Below are positions 47,691-60,060 of a stretch of DNA of 64,000 nt, piece after piece. Within the stretch, counting starts at the first letter, position 1, and the number at the start of each line of letters is the position of its first letter. The DNA comes from Platycnemis pennipes. Taxonomy: Eukaryota > Arthropoda > Insecta > Odonata > Platycnemididae. The stretch covers positions 42,174,698 to 42,238,697 of the forward strand of contig OW121855.1 of the NCBI GenBank assembly GCA_933228895.1, read 5' to 3'. A program made the translations under genes and the position numbers. Under the pieces are notes generated by a model. The model ran no database searches and was not told the origin of the DNA. It saw only the letters and a program-made list of their open reading frames with translations.

Positions 47691-48261
47691 AATGCCCCCT
47701 ACCCTTCAGTGTTGGTATTAGTCTTGGATATAAGGCGCTCTAACGGCTCCAACGAGGTTATATCACATCGTCTAAGCTAAGGTCTTAATCTTAAGGTGAA
47801 CACGAAATTAGTGCCAATAGGATTGTGCGAAATACTATTTTAAATATCGCATTGTATCGACATGATATCTTAAAATCGTCGTCGATATAAATTTCGCTTT
47901 GCGATTCAAATTGGTAACATCACATACTCTAACCTGATACTGTGTGAAATGGTATGTAGTACATCGCTTTATATTGCGTTGAGAAACATCGCGTTTCCTA
48001 GCGTCTTATATAGTGTAGCGTTATCAAGTGCATATTACATGTCACAGACGATATATCGCAGTGTTGCACAGATAATATTTTATTAAAAAAGGGTTGGTAT
48101 ATTTTAAAACGTTAAAAACAATGTATTGCCGTTTATTTATTTATGAATGTGATAGTAACCTATAGTAACCTCAATACAGGTAACCTAAAGCTACCTCAAT
48201 AAAGGTTAACCTTCGAGATTACCTAATGCTCCTTATTTGATATTGTATTCTATATAAATCC
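47691..48261. other. no gene; short ATCGC-rich motifs
   Basis: 47850-48070 has many occurrences of TATCGC- and ATCGCG-like words. Near 48160-48230 are several TAACCT words. No feature type is recognised. Confidence 0.35.
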
Positions 48262-48278
48262 TTTTGTAGTAATATATA
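48262..48278 (+). repeat. 17-bp direct repeat, left
   Basis: TTTTGTAGTAATATATA is identical to 50496-50512. The pair brackets the pogo-type remnant. Confidence 0.6.
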
Positions 48279-50495
48279 CTGTAGTAGGGGAAGGTTGCCT
48301 AATTTGGACCATTTTTTTATTTTCTTGTGTATTTCCCTTATTAATTATTCCAAATCAAACTTTAATGCCGTATAACATACTTCACAGTTTTCCCTTTCAT
48401 CTGCTAGTTTTATATTTGCAATATATTACTCTTGAGATAAATGAAGTGGAAAAAACCGAACTAATGCTAACGGTCCAAATTGGGAAACCGGTTGCCTAAT
48501 TTGGACTCACAGTTTCATAGGTTGGACCGGGTGAGGTGCCCCTAATTATTAGGGTAGAGTTTGTGGTGAGGAGAGTTACATTGTGTGAGTTCAAACTTTC
48601 TAAAAACAATGTAACTCATCACACTAAATACTCTTCACTTGCCAGTAAGGAGAAGCTGTTTTAATCCCCGATGTGTGCCTTTCCACTAACCCATCACCCT
48701 CACACCACTCTTCACAGAATGCAACTAACTCCTGCCCCGCCATACCACCACCCTTCCCTAATCCATTCCCCTCACGTTTCCCACATCCAGCTTTCCCCGC
48801 CCCCCCTTATTTCGAGTTAAATAACACTGCAAATGAATAGCAAATTTTTTGCATGTTGATGACGCCTATGCCTCGAAGACTAGTCGTATCATAAAAATTC
48901 TGTGGACTAAAACAAAGTTCTTCAATTCTTTTACTACGTAAACATTTTTAATAATAGCCTATCAATTCATAAGTTGTATAATAATGTTTAATGGTAATGG
49001 AAAATACTTTAATGAACACTTTTATTAAGCCGACGGAGCATTTGGGTTTGAGTAAAACTTTAAAATCATTTAAGTATGCAGAAATGTGCCCATAATATTA
49101 AAAATAACACTCATTGAAAGCACTATATACTGCAAAAATTACCAAATAACGATATTTTTTTTTTAAGTATTCAAAATTAATAACAAGATTATTGGACAAA
49201 ATTTCTGTAATTGCATTAAAATTGGCTAATACTTGATCAATTAAACATTTCAAACTTAAATAAATACTTAACGGCAACTGCGCTACAGAAAAAGTTCACT
49301 TCAAAAGAAGGGCACCATCTGCTATCATTGTTGCCTGCCTGCATTTAAAAAAAACTGTATCTTCGCAGTAGTAGAAAATCACGTTGAAATTTTCATAAAA
49401 ACAAAATTAATAATTACATAATTATGAATTAAAAGGGTCACAGCAAATGAATTAAATGTGTAAAAACAACTTTTTTGAAAGTTTAAAAACAAACAAGTGA
49501 TTAATATCATTACAAAAAGGTCTAACAGCAGTCTTTACAAAAATATTTTTTTATGCTGGGTTGCACTTTGGCACATTGTGTATGACCTGCAACTCCTACA
49601 CAGGATCATGTCTTCTTCCTTTACGGCGCCAGACAAAACCAGCTTGAATCACCTTCATAGTGATCGTCACTCTGTTCATCGGAAACCAACCTTGTCTTCA
49701 TCGGTTTAACCTTTTCCGTTTGAATTTTACACTGCTCTAATTTCAGTTTGTATGGGCTGCTCGTAATTAAAACTGCACATTGTTCTCTCCCTTTTCCTCG
49801 ATTAGCCAGTAATTTTGATGCTTTTGGTAGAGGGACAATTCATTTAGGGTCTTCTTAAACTTTTTAGTTTCTCTGCTGTCATCACCACTAGTGTCGCCCT
49901 GTGAATAGCGTTCATAGGTACGCTTGAGACCTTTGCTAGAAGTAGGCTCATCATCCACATTTCATCGACGGCTAACTTTTCTGATGGCACGAAATGGTGA
50001 TCAAAGAAAACATTTCTATGAACGGGCCAGATACCAGCCGGACGGAAGGCACTCTCCGCTGTCCCTACAGATGTTGCTCTTCCATAAGCTTCCTTTATGA
50101 TTCCAGATATCTGATATTGCGAGATGGTTTTTCCCATGTTTAGACGCAACCATTTCTCTTGTGCTTGGTTGAAGTATGTTTGAAGGGGCGCAAAAATCCT
50201 ACATCAAGTGGCTGCAATCGGTGGGTTGTATGGCTTGGCAACTGCAACATAATGATGCCATTATCTCGAGCATACTCGACTGCCTCCAGATTTCTGCTGT
50301 GTGGTGTGACCATCTAGTAGTAGTAGTACAGGTGATTCAATACTGTAAATCACGTGCCTTTTGAAATGATTGAGCCATGATACAAACAAATCTGAATATT
50401 TCCAGTGTCCAATCCAATATCCAGTGTCCGAAATCTCTATCACGCTATCTAGCGGGGCACCCATTTCAAGCTCCTGTGACTTTTTGTGTGATAAT
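48279..50495 (-). mobile_element. pogo-type (DDE_1) transposon remnant
   Basis: A 2.2-kb segment between 17-bp direct repeats holds the C-terminal half of a pogo/Tigger-like transposase on the minus strand. The left end begins CTGTAGTAGGGGAAGGTTGC followed by CTAATTTGGACC. GGTTGCCTAATTTGGAC recurs about 190 bases inward, perhaps a subterminal repeat. The complement of that end is not found at the right border, where the transposase is cut off, so the 5' half is missing. 48660-49766 is non-coding and AT-rich. Confidence 0.6.
49767..50490 (-). pseudogene. pogo-like transposase, C-terminal half
   Basis: From 50490 downward the frames give LEMGAPLDSVIEISDTG, then VLLLLDGHTT with a catalytic Asp. 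After a frameshift come NGIIMLQLPSHTTHRLQPLD and VGFL, with the third catalytic residue (an Asp in PLDVG, as in pogo-type DDD enzymes). After another frameshift come WLRLNMGKTISQYQISGIIK, AFRPAGIWPVHRNVF and FVPSEKLAVDE, a typical C-terminal region. A last frame change leads to a Ser/Lys-rich tail ending at 49767. The N-terminal CENP-B-like DNA-binding domain and the first catalytic Asp are absent. At least three frame changes mark an old fossil. The enzyme would have cut and pasted DNA at TA sites. Confidence 0.8.
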
Positions 50496-50512
50496 TTTTG
50501 TAGTAATATATA
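50496..50512 (+). repeat. 17-bp direct repeat, right
   Basis: Identical to 48262-48278. A CT microsatellite follows near 50586-50601. Confidence 0.6.
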
Positions 50513-50740
50513 GTGTAGTATATAATTATTATCTTGTTGTTGTGCGTTACCGACCGGCCACCAAGACCGGGCTCCTGCACTATTTCTCTCTCTCTCTCTT
50601 CATTAGCATTCACTCCACTTCTCATTCAGTCATTCCCTCTTACACATCCATTCCCTTCCTTCTTCTTCCTTACTTCCGTAGCATTTGTCTTTTAATAACA
50701 AACTTCATCGCCAACCTAATTAGTATCTCCATCCAATATC

Positions 50741-51513
50741 GTGTCACACTCACAAGTTCTTCGTTTCCGTGATGGCACAACCTTGGATTCATGTCCGCTC
50801 AACAAAGGTATTCCTCATGGTCCCGTCTTGGGACCACTTCTCTTCATCCTCTACATCAATGACGGGACGTATGACTTCAGTGCTGCTACTCCATATTTGA
50901 TTCATGCGGACGATTTCCAGATACTCGCTCAGGACTCTTGAGGTGAACTTAAGGTGACGTTACTAAGACTGAGCGACTGTACTGAACGCATTATTACCAG
51001 AGCCAATACGAATTGTCTGGAACTCAACGTCCTTAAGACCAAAGCAACTGCTGTTGACAACCCGCATTTTATCAATAAAACCTCATCGGAGGTCGAACCC
51101 GTTTATATTTTAATACACGGTTCCATGATCCCCTCTCCATGCGCAATTTGGGAGTAGCACTTGACTCCAAGCTGAATCGGAGGGAACAAGTGCAATCGGT
51201 ATGCAAAAAGGCCAATTCGCTCATTTACCGTCTTTAGTCTTAAAAAAGTACCCCCTTGGCACAAGGAAAACACCTAGTGGAAATACTTCTTTTTCCCATC
51301 GTTGACTACTGTTTCTTGGTTCAATATGGTATTTCAGCAGAACGCCCTCGACGAACATGTGGTCATGAGCCGTTAGTTGTTCCTGAATTCAGCACGGAAG
51401 CCCTTCATTTCACATTATCTCATCCTATTTATGAGTTTACCCCTGACATGCGTGGATCCTCATCAATTACCACATTCGAGCGTCGACTGTTCAATTATTT
51501 ATTTAAGAGATAA
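50741..51513 (+). pseudogene. CR1/Jockey-like LINE reverse transcriptase fragment (LINE-C)
   Basis: The first part reads FRDGTTLDSCPLNKGIPHGP, VLGPLLFILYINDG and then HADDFQILAQ, where the usual Y/FADD has become HADD. Frame changes follow. KKANSLIYRL and VEILLFPIVDYCF mark the thumb. The end has PLVVPEFSTEALHFTLSHPI and SSITTFERRLFNYLF, the characteristic C-terminus of CR1/L2/Jockey-type proteins in animals. Segments between are missing, including the usual thumb linker. The coding end is at 51510, where the stop lies soon after NYLFKR. The element is strongly 5'-truncated and decayed. It is a different lineage from LINE-A and LINE-B. Confidence 0.75.
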
Positions 51514-53514
51514 GACACCAATTAATTTCTGATGTTAAGAAATGAATTGCCTTATTATGTAATATAATTGCACATCATAATGTGCATGAATGAATATCCA
51601 TCTATCAATCTACCCTCTCCACCCGTCCTAATACACTTTCTTTGCTTTCTTTGCAGCTTTACTTCTTCCATCACCAACTTCCCCTCCGCCTTCCCCTCGC
51701 ACAATTCGGATTCTTCTCCATACCCATGCATTTAAAAATCTCCAAATATTTTTTTCCACCCTCTTTACCCTTTATTTAGACGTCGGAACCGTAAAATGCT
51801 AAGCCTCAAATCAAGCTCTTTAGCAACTTTTGACTGAAAACAGAATAAAATACTATTTTAATGGCAGGAATTGAAGAAAATTGCATCACAAGGTATTAAT
51901 ATAACCGAATAACAACAGTCCTAACAATGTTCGCTCCTTGTCATACGTACAAACCACTGGGTGCAAGCGAATGTGACCTCAAAATCCACTGTTGGAAGCA
52001 AAAAAAGAGGTCGTTCTGTGATAGCTCATCAATCATTCACCCATCTTGCGCAAGAGTTGGCCACTAACGGCCGCTCGATATCCCCATCACGGTACAAATA
52101 GATTGCAGAGGCTCATTTCTCAGCCTCTGATGAGAACAACAAATGAACCATCAAATCAATGACGATGATTGCCAGTGATGTAAGTGAAAGCAACAGAGAA
52201 TTACCATTTAGTTACCATTCTCTAAAGCTTGCGAAGAGATTACCTCGAATTAAAAAAACTGGTTAAACAAATACCTACTTAATGCATTAAACCAAGAAAA
52301 TGAACGCGAGGCTACAACCAGGAACCTCTACATCAGTTATTTGAGGAAAGAAGGGAAAAGAATAGATAAATTATTAAAAGTACTACCTAAAATGTATATA
52401 ATCACAGTAGAATATTTAGCATAGCTACTTCTCGTGAGGAACTAACGTCGTTTATTTTATCTTCCACCACACTTGTAATTGTGCCAGCCAGCCCTTATAC
52501 TGCCCTTACTGTATGGCAAAGGCGTACACATTCATAAATATCTGATATGTAGTAAAACTGACTAAAATTACATGAATTGTTACAATATAACAAAAGAATA
52601 ATAAAGATATTGTTTAGACGTTTTCTGTGAAATAGCACAGCTGTTTTTAGCTTATGCTAGGACTTTAAAACATCTTATTAAATCTATTAGTGAACTGCCA
52701 TAATACGTATGCAAATAAAAACTAATATGTTAGAAATCAAGACAAAAAAAGAGGACTCATGTTACAGAGTGCAATATATTATTTAAATTATATTTCAGAA
52801 AACTGAGCTTATAGCTTGCTTGAAAAAAGTAAAAGATAAAAAAAAAAATATGCACGAAACACGAGAGACATCAGACCATAAAATATTTCTCTAGTATTAA
52901 CTATAAAATAGACTTATTGGTTATATTTTTGAGACGCAAAAAGAAAAATCTACTAGAGAATGTGGAAGAACGGTATAAAAAATTCGTTACGGAATTCTTT
53001 CAAAATAAGGTTTTTAATAACATTTCATTTTGAGTAATATTTGTCTCTTTGGGTCTCGTTGGGAATCTCAAACTACCAGACACTATTTCAGGGTAAATTA
53101 TGAAATAAGGAAATACTTTTTTCAATGTATTCAAAGGTTAGCTTACTTTGTCAATCTTATTCATTAATTTCTTAGCCTTACTTTCGTGGTACACTGGAGG
53201 AAAGAGCATTTTAAATGCCTTATCTAAGAAAATTGCATTCACTGATTAATGAACTTCTTAAGTATGATGCTGAACCTTGTTAAATGCTAAATACGCCAAA
53301 AGATAATGACTTTATATTATTTTCCTTCTCAATCGACGAAAATGATCACCATATAATCTAAATGGAATGAAAAACTACTTGTTCATTTATAACAGTTTTC
53401 AGCGTTTTCAAAATCAGTAAAATTAACCTGGCTGGCATTTGTCTTAGCTTACTGTCGCACTTGAATTGCCTCAAGCATTATGAACTTACCTTAACTTCAG
53501 AGGAGAGGTATTAC
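51514..53514. other. no recognisable gene
   Basis: AT-rich sequence. No repeat shared with the rest of the window was seen. Confidence 0.45.
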
Positions 53515-55635
53515 TTTTTATTATTATTAGTATTCTACCGGTGAAGGTAGGTTTAAATGGATATTTAATTCTTCCCACCCCCTAAATTTCACACGATGTC
53601 CCTCTTCAGCCCTTCATACCTCCTGCCACCCATCATTCCATCCAAGCTACCCGTTCTTCTCCTCCCTCTTCCCCGCTTACCCAACGCTCTTCCCTCAATC
53701 ACCTCCTTCAAAACACCATCCCCTTTTATTACCTTTACCATCCACACCTTCTGCCTTCGCCTAATTTCATCTATCAAATTTCTTTCCTCTCCTACCAATT
53801 CTAGCACTGCATCGTTCGTCTTCCTTTCGACCCAATTTACTTTCTCCATCCTTCTCCACACCCACATCTCAAAAGTCCTAAGTCTATTTTCATCTTCTTT
53901 TCGCAAAGCCCACGTTTCCGCCCCGTATAGTGCAACGCTTCATATTAAACTTTTCACCAGTCTTTTCTTCACTTCCAAACTCAACGCCCCTGTCATTAGT
54001 TCAAGCCTACGAGTAAAAGCTTCTTTTGCCAATGCAATTCTCCTTCTCACTTCAATGCTGCTTTACCATTTTTCTTCCAATACACTACCTAGATAGCTAA
54101 ATTGCTCTACCTGCTCTAGCTTCTGACCTACTTTTATCGTTAAACTGGCCATTTTTGTTCTTGAAAATCGCATTACTTTCGTTTTCTTCTGGTTTATCTT
54201 CATCCCGTATCTTTTGCACTGTCCCTGCAACGCATCCAGCATTTTTTGCAAGCCACGGGCTGACTGGCTGATAGCGCTTATTCCTCCGCAAACCTCACTG
54301 ATGTTATCAATTTCCCCCCAACATTTACTCCAGCCTCCAGCTCATCCCAAATCTCTCTCAACATTTCCTCGGAGTATATGTAGAAAAGTAAAACGCCTTT
54401 TCAAAATCAACAAAGCACGCAAATATCTCATCCTGATTATATTCTAGATTCCTTTCCACTAGTATTCTCATCACTGAAATCGCATCCCGAGTGCTCCCCC
54501 CCCTCCACCCCCCCCTTCAGAAATCCAAACTGATCCTCGTCTAGGAATTCGTTTGTTCTCTTTTCCATTCTCCTATTAATGATTCTAAGCACTAATTTTG
54601 CCGCATGAGAAATCAAACTAATCTATCTACAGTCTTCACATTCGTTTGTCACCCTCTTTTTCGATATAGTTATCAGCACGGTATTTACAAAATCATCCGG
54701 CCAAGCCCCCTCCTCGTATATTCTACGAACAAGTTCATAAATTCTGTCCCTTCCCCCTCTTCCTAAGTTTTTCAGAATATCAGCTGGGATGTTATCTACC
54801 CCTACCGCTTTACCTGCATTTATTTCTCGAAGTGCCTTCTCTATCTCACTATACAGTATTCCGGGGCCCACGTCATCCTGATCTACGTCCTCTCCTCTTC
54901 TATGTCCCAGTTTCTAGGCCTATTTTCGCTATCATACAGTTCCTCAACATATTCCCTCCAAAGACGCTGGATCTCCTCTGGTTTCATTGCTAAATTTCCC
55001 CTTCTGTCTTTGATGCACGGTACCGTTTTCCATTTTTTGATTCCCGATAACATTCTAACCTTCGAGTACAGACTGCCTATTTCTCCTTCTCTCTGGAGTC
55101 TCTCCATCTCCTCGCATTGCCGACTCCACCACTTTTCTCTTGCTCTCTTTGTTTCTCTCCTAAGTCTGTTGTTAATCTCCTTATAACGCCTTTTTCCTAG
55201 CTCTGTATTTACATTTTTCCATTTCCTTCTTTCTTTGATCCTACCCATCATTTCCGCTGTTACCCATGGTTTCTTGAGCATCTTAGCGTCTACTGTTCCT
55301 ATTGTTTTCTTAGCTGCTTCTTTTATACCCGTCTTAATCATTTCCCACTCCTAAATCTATTGTTCCTCTTCCCTCCTCTTCCGTCATGCATCTATCCACA
55401 ATCTCCTAATATACCCTCCTCTTCCCTCCAATCAGTGCTTCTACATCCCACTTTTTAATTTTCCTTCCTACTTTCAACCTTTTTAGTCTCATCTCACATT
55501 TCATCACCACCAAGTTATGGCCGGAGTCGTCATCTGCACCTGGGAAACTATGCGAGTTCTTTACGGATTTCCTGAATCTTTGCCTAATCGTGATGTAGTC
55601 TAGTTGGTACCTTCCAGTATCCCGCGGCATTTTAT
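53515..55635 (-). mobile_element. RTE-like LINE-B, copy 2, 5'-truncated and decayed
   Basis: A minus-strand copy of the LINE at 34440, starting inside the endonuclease at PRDTGRYQLDY (55635) and reaching the 3' end near 53515, where it stops in a TAATAATAATAA-like repeat. The endonuclease SDH motif reads SGH, a lost catalytic Asp. In the polymerase, the FVDFEKA block (motif A) is joined almost directly to the IYSEEM block, a deletion of about 170 bp that removes motif B. FADD is changed to FAEE followed by a stop. The C-terminal tail, missing in copy 1, is open here (53589-53906) with DEIRRRQKVWMVKVIKGDG and RGRGRRRTGSLDG. Overall identity to copy 1 is about 90% by eye. Confidence 0.85.
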
Positions 55636-58600
55636 GAAGTATGAAGTATGAAAATGTCTCAAAGTCAGAGTGGCATATACTAAATCCAGACTTCAGGAGT
55701 TAACTGCGTGTTTCGGGAAAGGGCAAGCACAAACTTCCAACAAAACTGCGGAAAGGCTTATTTTGATCCCTAAAATAAGCCAATCGGCCCGCAAGAAAAG
55801 ACAAGGAGGAAGGAAAGTCTCATGTTTGTCTGAATTTCTCGCTAATCCATCTTATTAAGGCTTTGGGACTTTATAAACGAGCGAAAGGCCACACGCTTTA
55901 TCCAACTTATTAATCTAAAAGCAACTATTTGAGATAATCTTGCTCTTGCAATGTCTGAGGGTCAATTGGCTTTGGGGCTAATAAATTAGAGCCTTGAGGT
56001 TGACATTCAGGTTCTTGCATGCATAATGGGATATGAATTTCCTTTCCGAGCATATGAGCTTAGATAGAACGCGATTGCATCGTTAGTGAATATGACGAAT
56101 GCCTTTCACTCATGAAAATGATACTTGAACATTCCCGTGTGGAACTTTTATTACAATAATTAGAGGGGCATAGGTCCTTTTCATAGTTAATCATGCAAAA
56201 ATTTGGCTTTCCTAAATGTGGAAGTTCAGGCAACTCGTATCACGGAATATTAACATTATATATGAATCGCATGCCAAATATCACTGCAAAAGATCCTGCT
56301 GGAAACAGTATTTTGCGCACCCTTTATCATTTTGTTAAGAGTAAAGCACAAAATAATAAACTATTATCCTTTCCATAGCTATATCAAAAATTTATGCGAG
56401 AGTTTCGATTTAAAGGCGATCGCAATCATGATGCATAATTGATTTTAGTGATCATAATACCGCTGCTATGATTGCAGACAGCATTACAATTATTACAACT
56501 ATTGCAATTCAGAGATTTACTTAGGTATTTCACATAATCATCAAACGTACCTCGACATTATCAACCCTGAATAGTATAGCGCAAAATAAATAAAATCAAT
56601 GCAAGCCAATTAAAATACAGAAATACCGTCATTATCAAACCCGCTCAGTTATCTTTTAATTGATGATCAACTGTGTTTTCATCAGTCATTTGATTCGCCA
56701 AGAGATTTAAACACTGCAGAGCCAATGGAACAGGTACAAATAAGACAAGACATTTTCTGGTGGGTTTAGACATTGGGACAATAATATGTACATTTTTTCG
56801 GATTTTTTTCAACGCCAGCACCGAACAAGAAATTCTCATTCGGTTGATTAGATCCATCCATCACCAAGCTGCAGCCTCATTACTGTCATTGGATCTTGCA
56901 GAGGTTTATGTTTTCGATCCACGCCAATAGTACCAAGATCCAAGAGTTTGCCATTGTCACACTGATATTCGTGTCATATACAGACTGTAGCCGAATGGGG
57001 CACGGCAAACCCAAGGTCCGTCACCCTCACCACATTTTACTTCCCTGCCTCCGAAGTCCTTTTGCACGTACAAATATTAGACTAATAGCATTCTGCTTTC
57101 TTGAGGGTATTTCACTGTTATGTAAAAACAATTGGCATGAAGAAATTATATACAGGTATAAAATCAATGGTAGGCGAGTTTTCTTAATGGAATTGGACAT
57201 GCTGTTATAAAAATACGCTTTGCCACATTCCAAATCTTTTACTGCACGTTTATTTTACTGAATTATAAGAATGGATTGATTTGGTCTCCTGTTCATTCAG
57301 ACAACTTCTACTAAAATTTCCCAATTAATCACGGCCCATAGGTATATCTTGCAAGTGACACTGCGACCGAAACATAGCTTGGTGGAAGATGGAAACATCG
57401 GCGGATGCATACTTTGTTAATTTTATGTTCTCTATATCATAAATTATGTAGTTGCATACTTTTTTGTCCACTAATTTCCTAGCAGAGATAATTTAAATAA
57501 AATTCTTGCATCCTCCATTATTATTCTTCTGTATTCACTTCAGACACTTTTGCTATTCTACTATGCACATGCAAAAAGGTTAAAGGTCAAAACAAAACAC
57601 ATTAGATGTCCTCAATTGATCGTTATGTGTAGCAACTCTGAGGCTAAAAGCAGAAGGGGATCTAGTCATGGAAGTAATTACGACGAACAAGGGTCCCCAC
57701 TAAACAAGCTCATATTGCATCCACGAGAATGGAATCTCGTAATTCGTATAGCAAACACGATTACACCCAATCCAAACAGATCAGGTGGCATTAATTGCTT
57801 AAAAATTACCTCTTTAAAGGGAAAGGTGGAGTCATATCCGTTCTTCAAACTTCTATGTGATAGATCATCGGCATCCATTCATGTATGGCAATCCGGGCAG
57901 AAGCAACAAATTGAATTAACCTACATTATATCATATCAGATATGACAGCCTGGCTATGAAATTTCCGGGTAAATGCCGTACGAGGAAATATTATTTTGGC
58001 TCAATAGCATCCGCTGACATTCAGCGAGGAGCAGATAAGCCATTAATTTGTTGGCCACATTTTAACGTAAATTAAAAAAAAGCCGTTTAAATTCTATAAA
58101 AACATTAAATTAACAACTTATTCAACAGCTAATTTAAAACATAGGAGTGGTGACAAAAATGAGTAGTTAAATTAGCCATACCTTACCAAATGTAAGCAGT
58201 AAATTACGCGGATAAACAATTTTGCCTTATTTCCATAATCATTATTTATTTAACATAATCGTCACTGAAAAATTTATTGAAAATCCGCATAAACAGAACG
58301 AAATTCAAATAAAATCCTGATCTCCGGGCATCCATTATTGTATGGTAAAATTAATACATTTTCAACTTCAAATCGAAGTAAATATCAGTAATATGTAGAA
58401 ATACTGTGAATGGAAAATGTATGCTTCTTAATCAGTAATTGTAGTGATATCTGGACACAGATTATAATAAAAGTAATCCGGGTTCGAAGAGACGGTTGGT
58501 AAGAAATATATAAAACAAGTCCCTTACACAGAGCGGAAGGCGAATTCGGCGGAAGGCGAATTTATCAAGAAAATCAAAAATGTGCAATAAAAATATATTT

Positions 58601-59929
58601 GTATTAAACGTTTCTGCTTTTATTACGAACGGAAGTTGCATTTTAGAAAAGGCCCAGCATAAAAACTAACACTAAATAATCTCGTACAAACGTGACATTA
58701 AAAAGATATCAGAAAGATCAAAACTTAAAAGTTCTTACAACTACCCAGTAATTGAATGAAGCCCGTTTCTCCCGAGTCTAGATACTCTAGTTTAAAAAAG
58801 GGGTAGTAATCAAACATGAAAATCACTTTTTTCACCAAAAATGTTAGTTTAATGGTTAATATAGGCCCAAAATCTAAATTCATATATCACTATAACTTTG
58901 CAGCTTACCCGGGAGCTTCACAAGCTAATTCGGTCGTTCGAGGGCAGGAGTTAATTTATAACATTGTGTACCCTTGAATTTGGACGGGAAATGACTCATT
59001 CAAATATTTATTTCTTACAAAAGTATCAAGTTACATCTTTAATTACAATTTTTGTATCTTCACTGGTTATACAAAAACATTCCTCTTCAACAGACTGAAT
59101 ACAGCGTATAGTAGTTCATAATTTCTGGCACAAGAAGCTTTTAGTTTAAGGCTAAATAAAAGCAATAGTTTTATAAATAGTTTCAGTACTACTAGTATTC
59201 GTAGTAGTTTATAAAGTAGCTACTTCTACAGAGTAAATCGTTAATGCCATTGAATAAGGAAAGGAAATCGGTTGCACCATTACAGCACGTAGGATATGAA
59301 CACAAAATAGGTTTTGATGAGAGTTATTCCTCTTCTGATCGCATAAATACTAGAATGCGATATAATAATGTCCCCTAGCCAACCACTCTTATCAAAACCA
59401 TCATCATTGCTCTGCTAATAATGGTAGGATCTGGGATACTTTTAATCCATTCTACCCCCACCTATCTCCATTGTCACTCCGATCACCTAACACAACAAAT
59501 GCTCTTATGCTATACACCTGTTTAACACTTCATTCCCATTGTCTACCTTCCCTTATGCTGTTGAGAATCTCTATCCATTTCCTCTTCCTTCCTCTCCAAC
59601 CATCATTATTTCCTCAACGACAACTTTAATGAGTCCGTTGCAAATTACGAATTATCATAATATCCTAGTTATCGTTTTTGTTCTCAACATCCGTTTTTGC
59701 CAACTATTAAAAAGTAATGGTGATAAACAAATTATCAGTGGATAGAATTTTTTTCGACTTCATAGTGTACTCAGTTTACGTTAAAACAAATTGGATGTGT
59801 AAAATTTACGTAAATAGAAATATCTTTTAGAAATATGCGTAGAAAAACGAGAATGACCTCATTTAGATGGAGGAGGGAAACAAGAAAAGACACGATTACT
59901 GTCGACAGGACATGTATTTTGGTTTTAAT
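55636..59929. other. no recognisable gene
   Basis: Mainly AT-rich. An open plus-strand frame of 131 codons at 57550-57945 and one of 104 codons at 56896-57210 have no motif I recognise and no supporting splice or codon signal. A GCGGAAGGCGAATT word is tandemly repeated near 58532-58562. Confidence 0.45.
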
Positions 59930-60060
59930 TTTTTAAATGAATAACTAATAAGAGATATTGTAAATATGTTCACATTAATTAACAACTTTTGGTATTTTGT
60001 ACCAATATATTGCTGAGTATTTCATTTCAGCAATACAACAAAAGACAATCATATTTTTTG
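59930..60060 (+). repeat. dispersed repeat R2, copy 2
   Basis: AATAACTAATAAGAG, GTTCACATTAATTAAC and TTTCATTTCAGCAATACAAC AAAAGA blocks occur in the same order as at 16560-16720. Identity is about 70-75% by eye. Confidence 0.5.

Noticed and set aside
56645..57233. Possible transposase fragment on the minus strand
   Set aside because: Several frames could be pieced together, but none contains a motif I can name.
57550..57945. 131-codon plus-strand frame as an exon
   Set aside because: No recognisable domain, no convincing splice sites, and length is not exceptional for the window.
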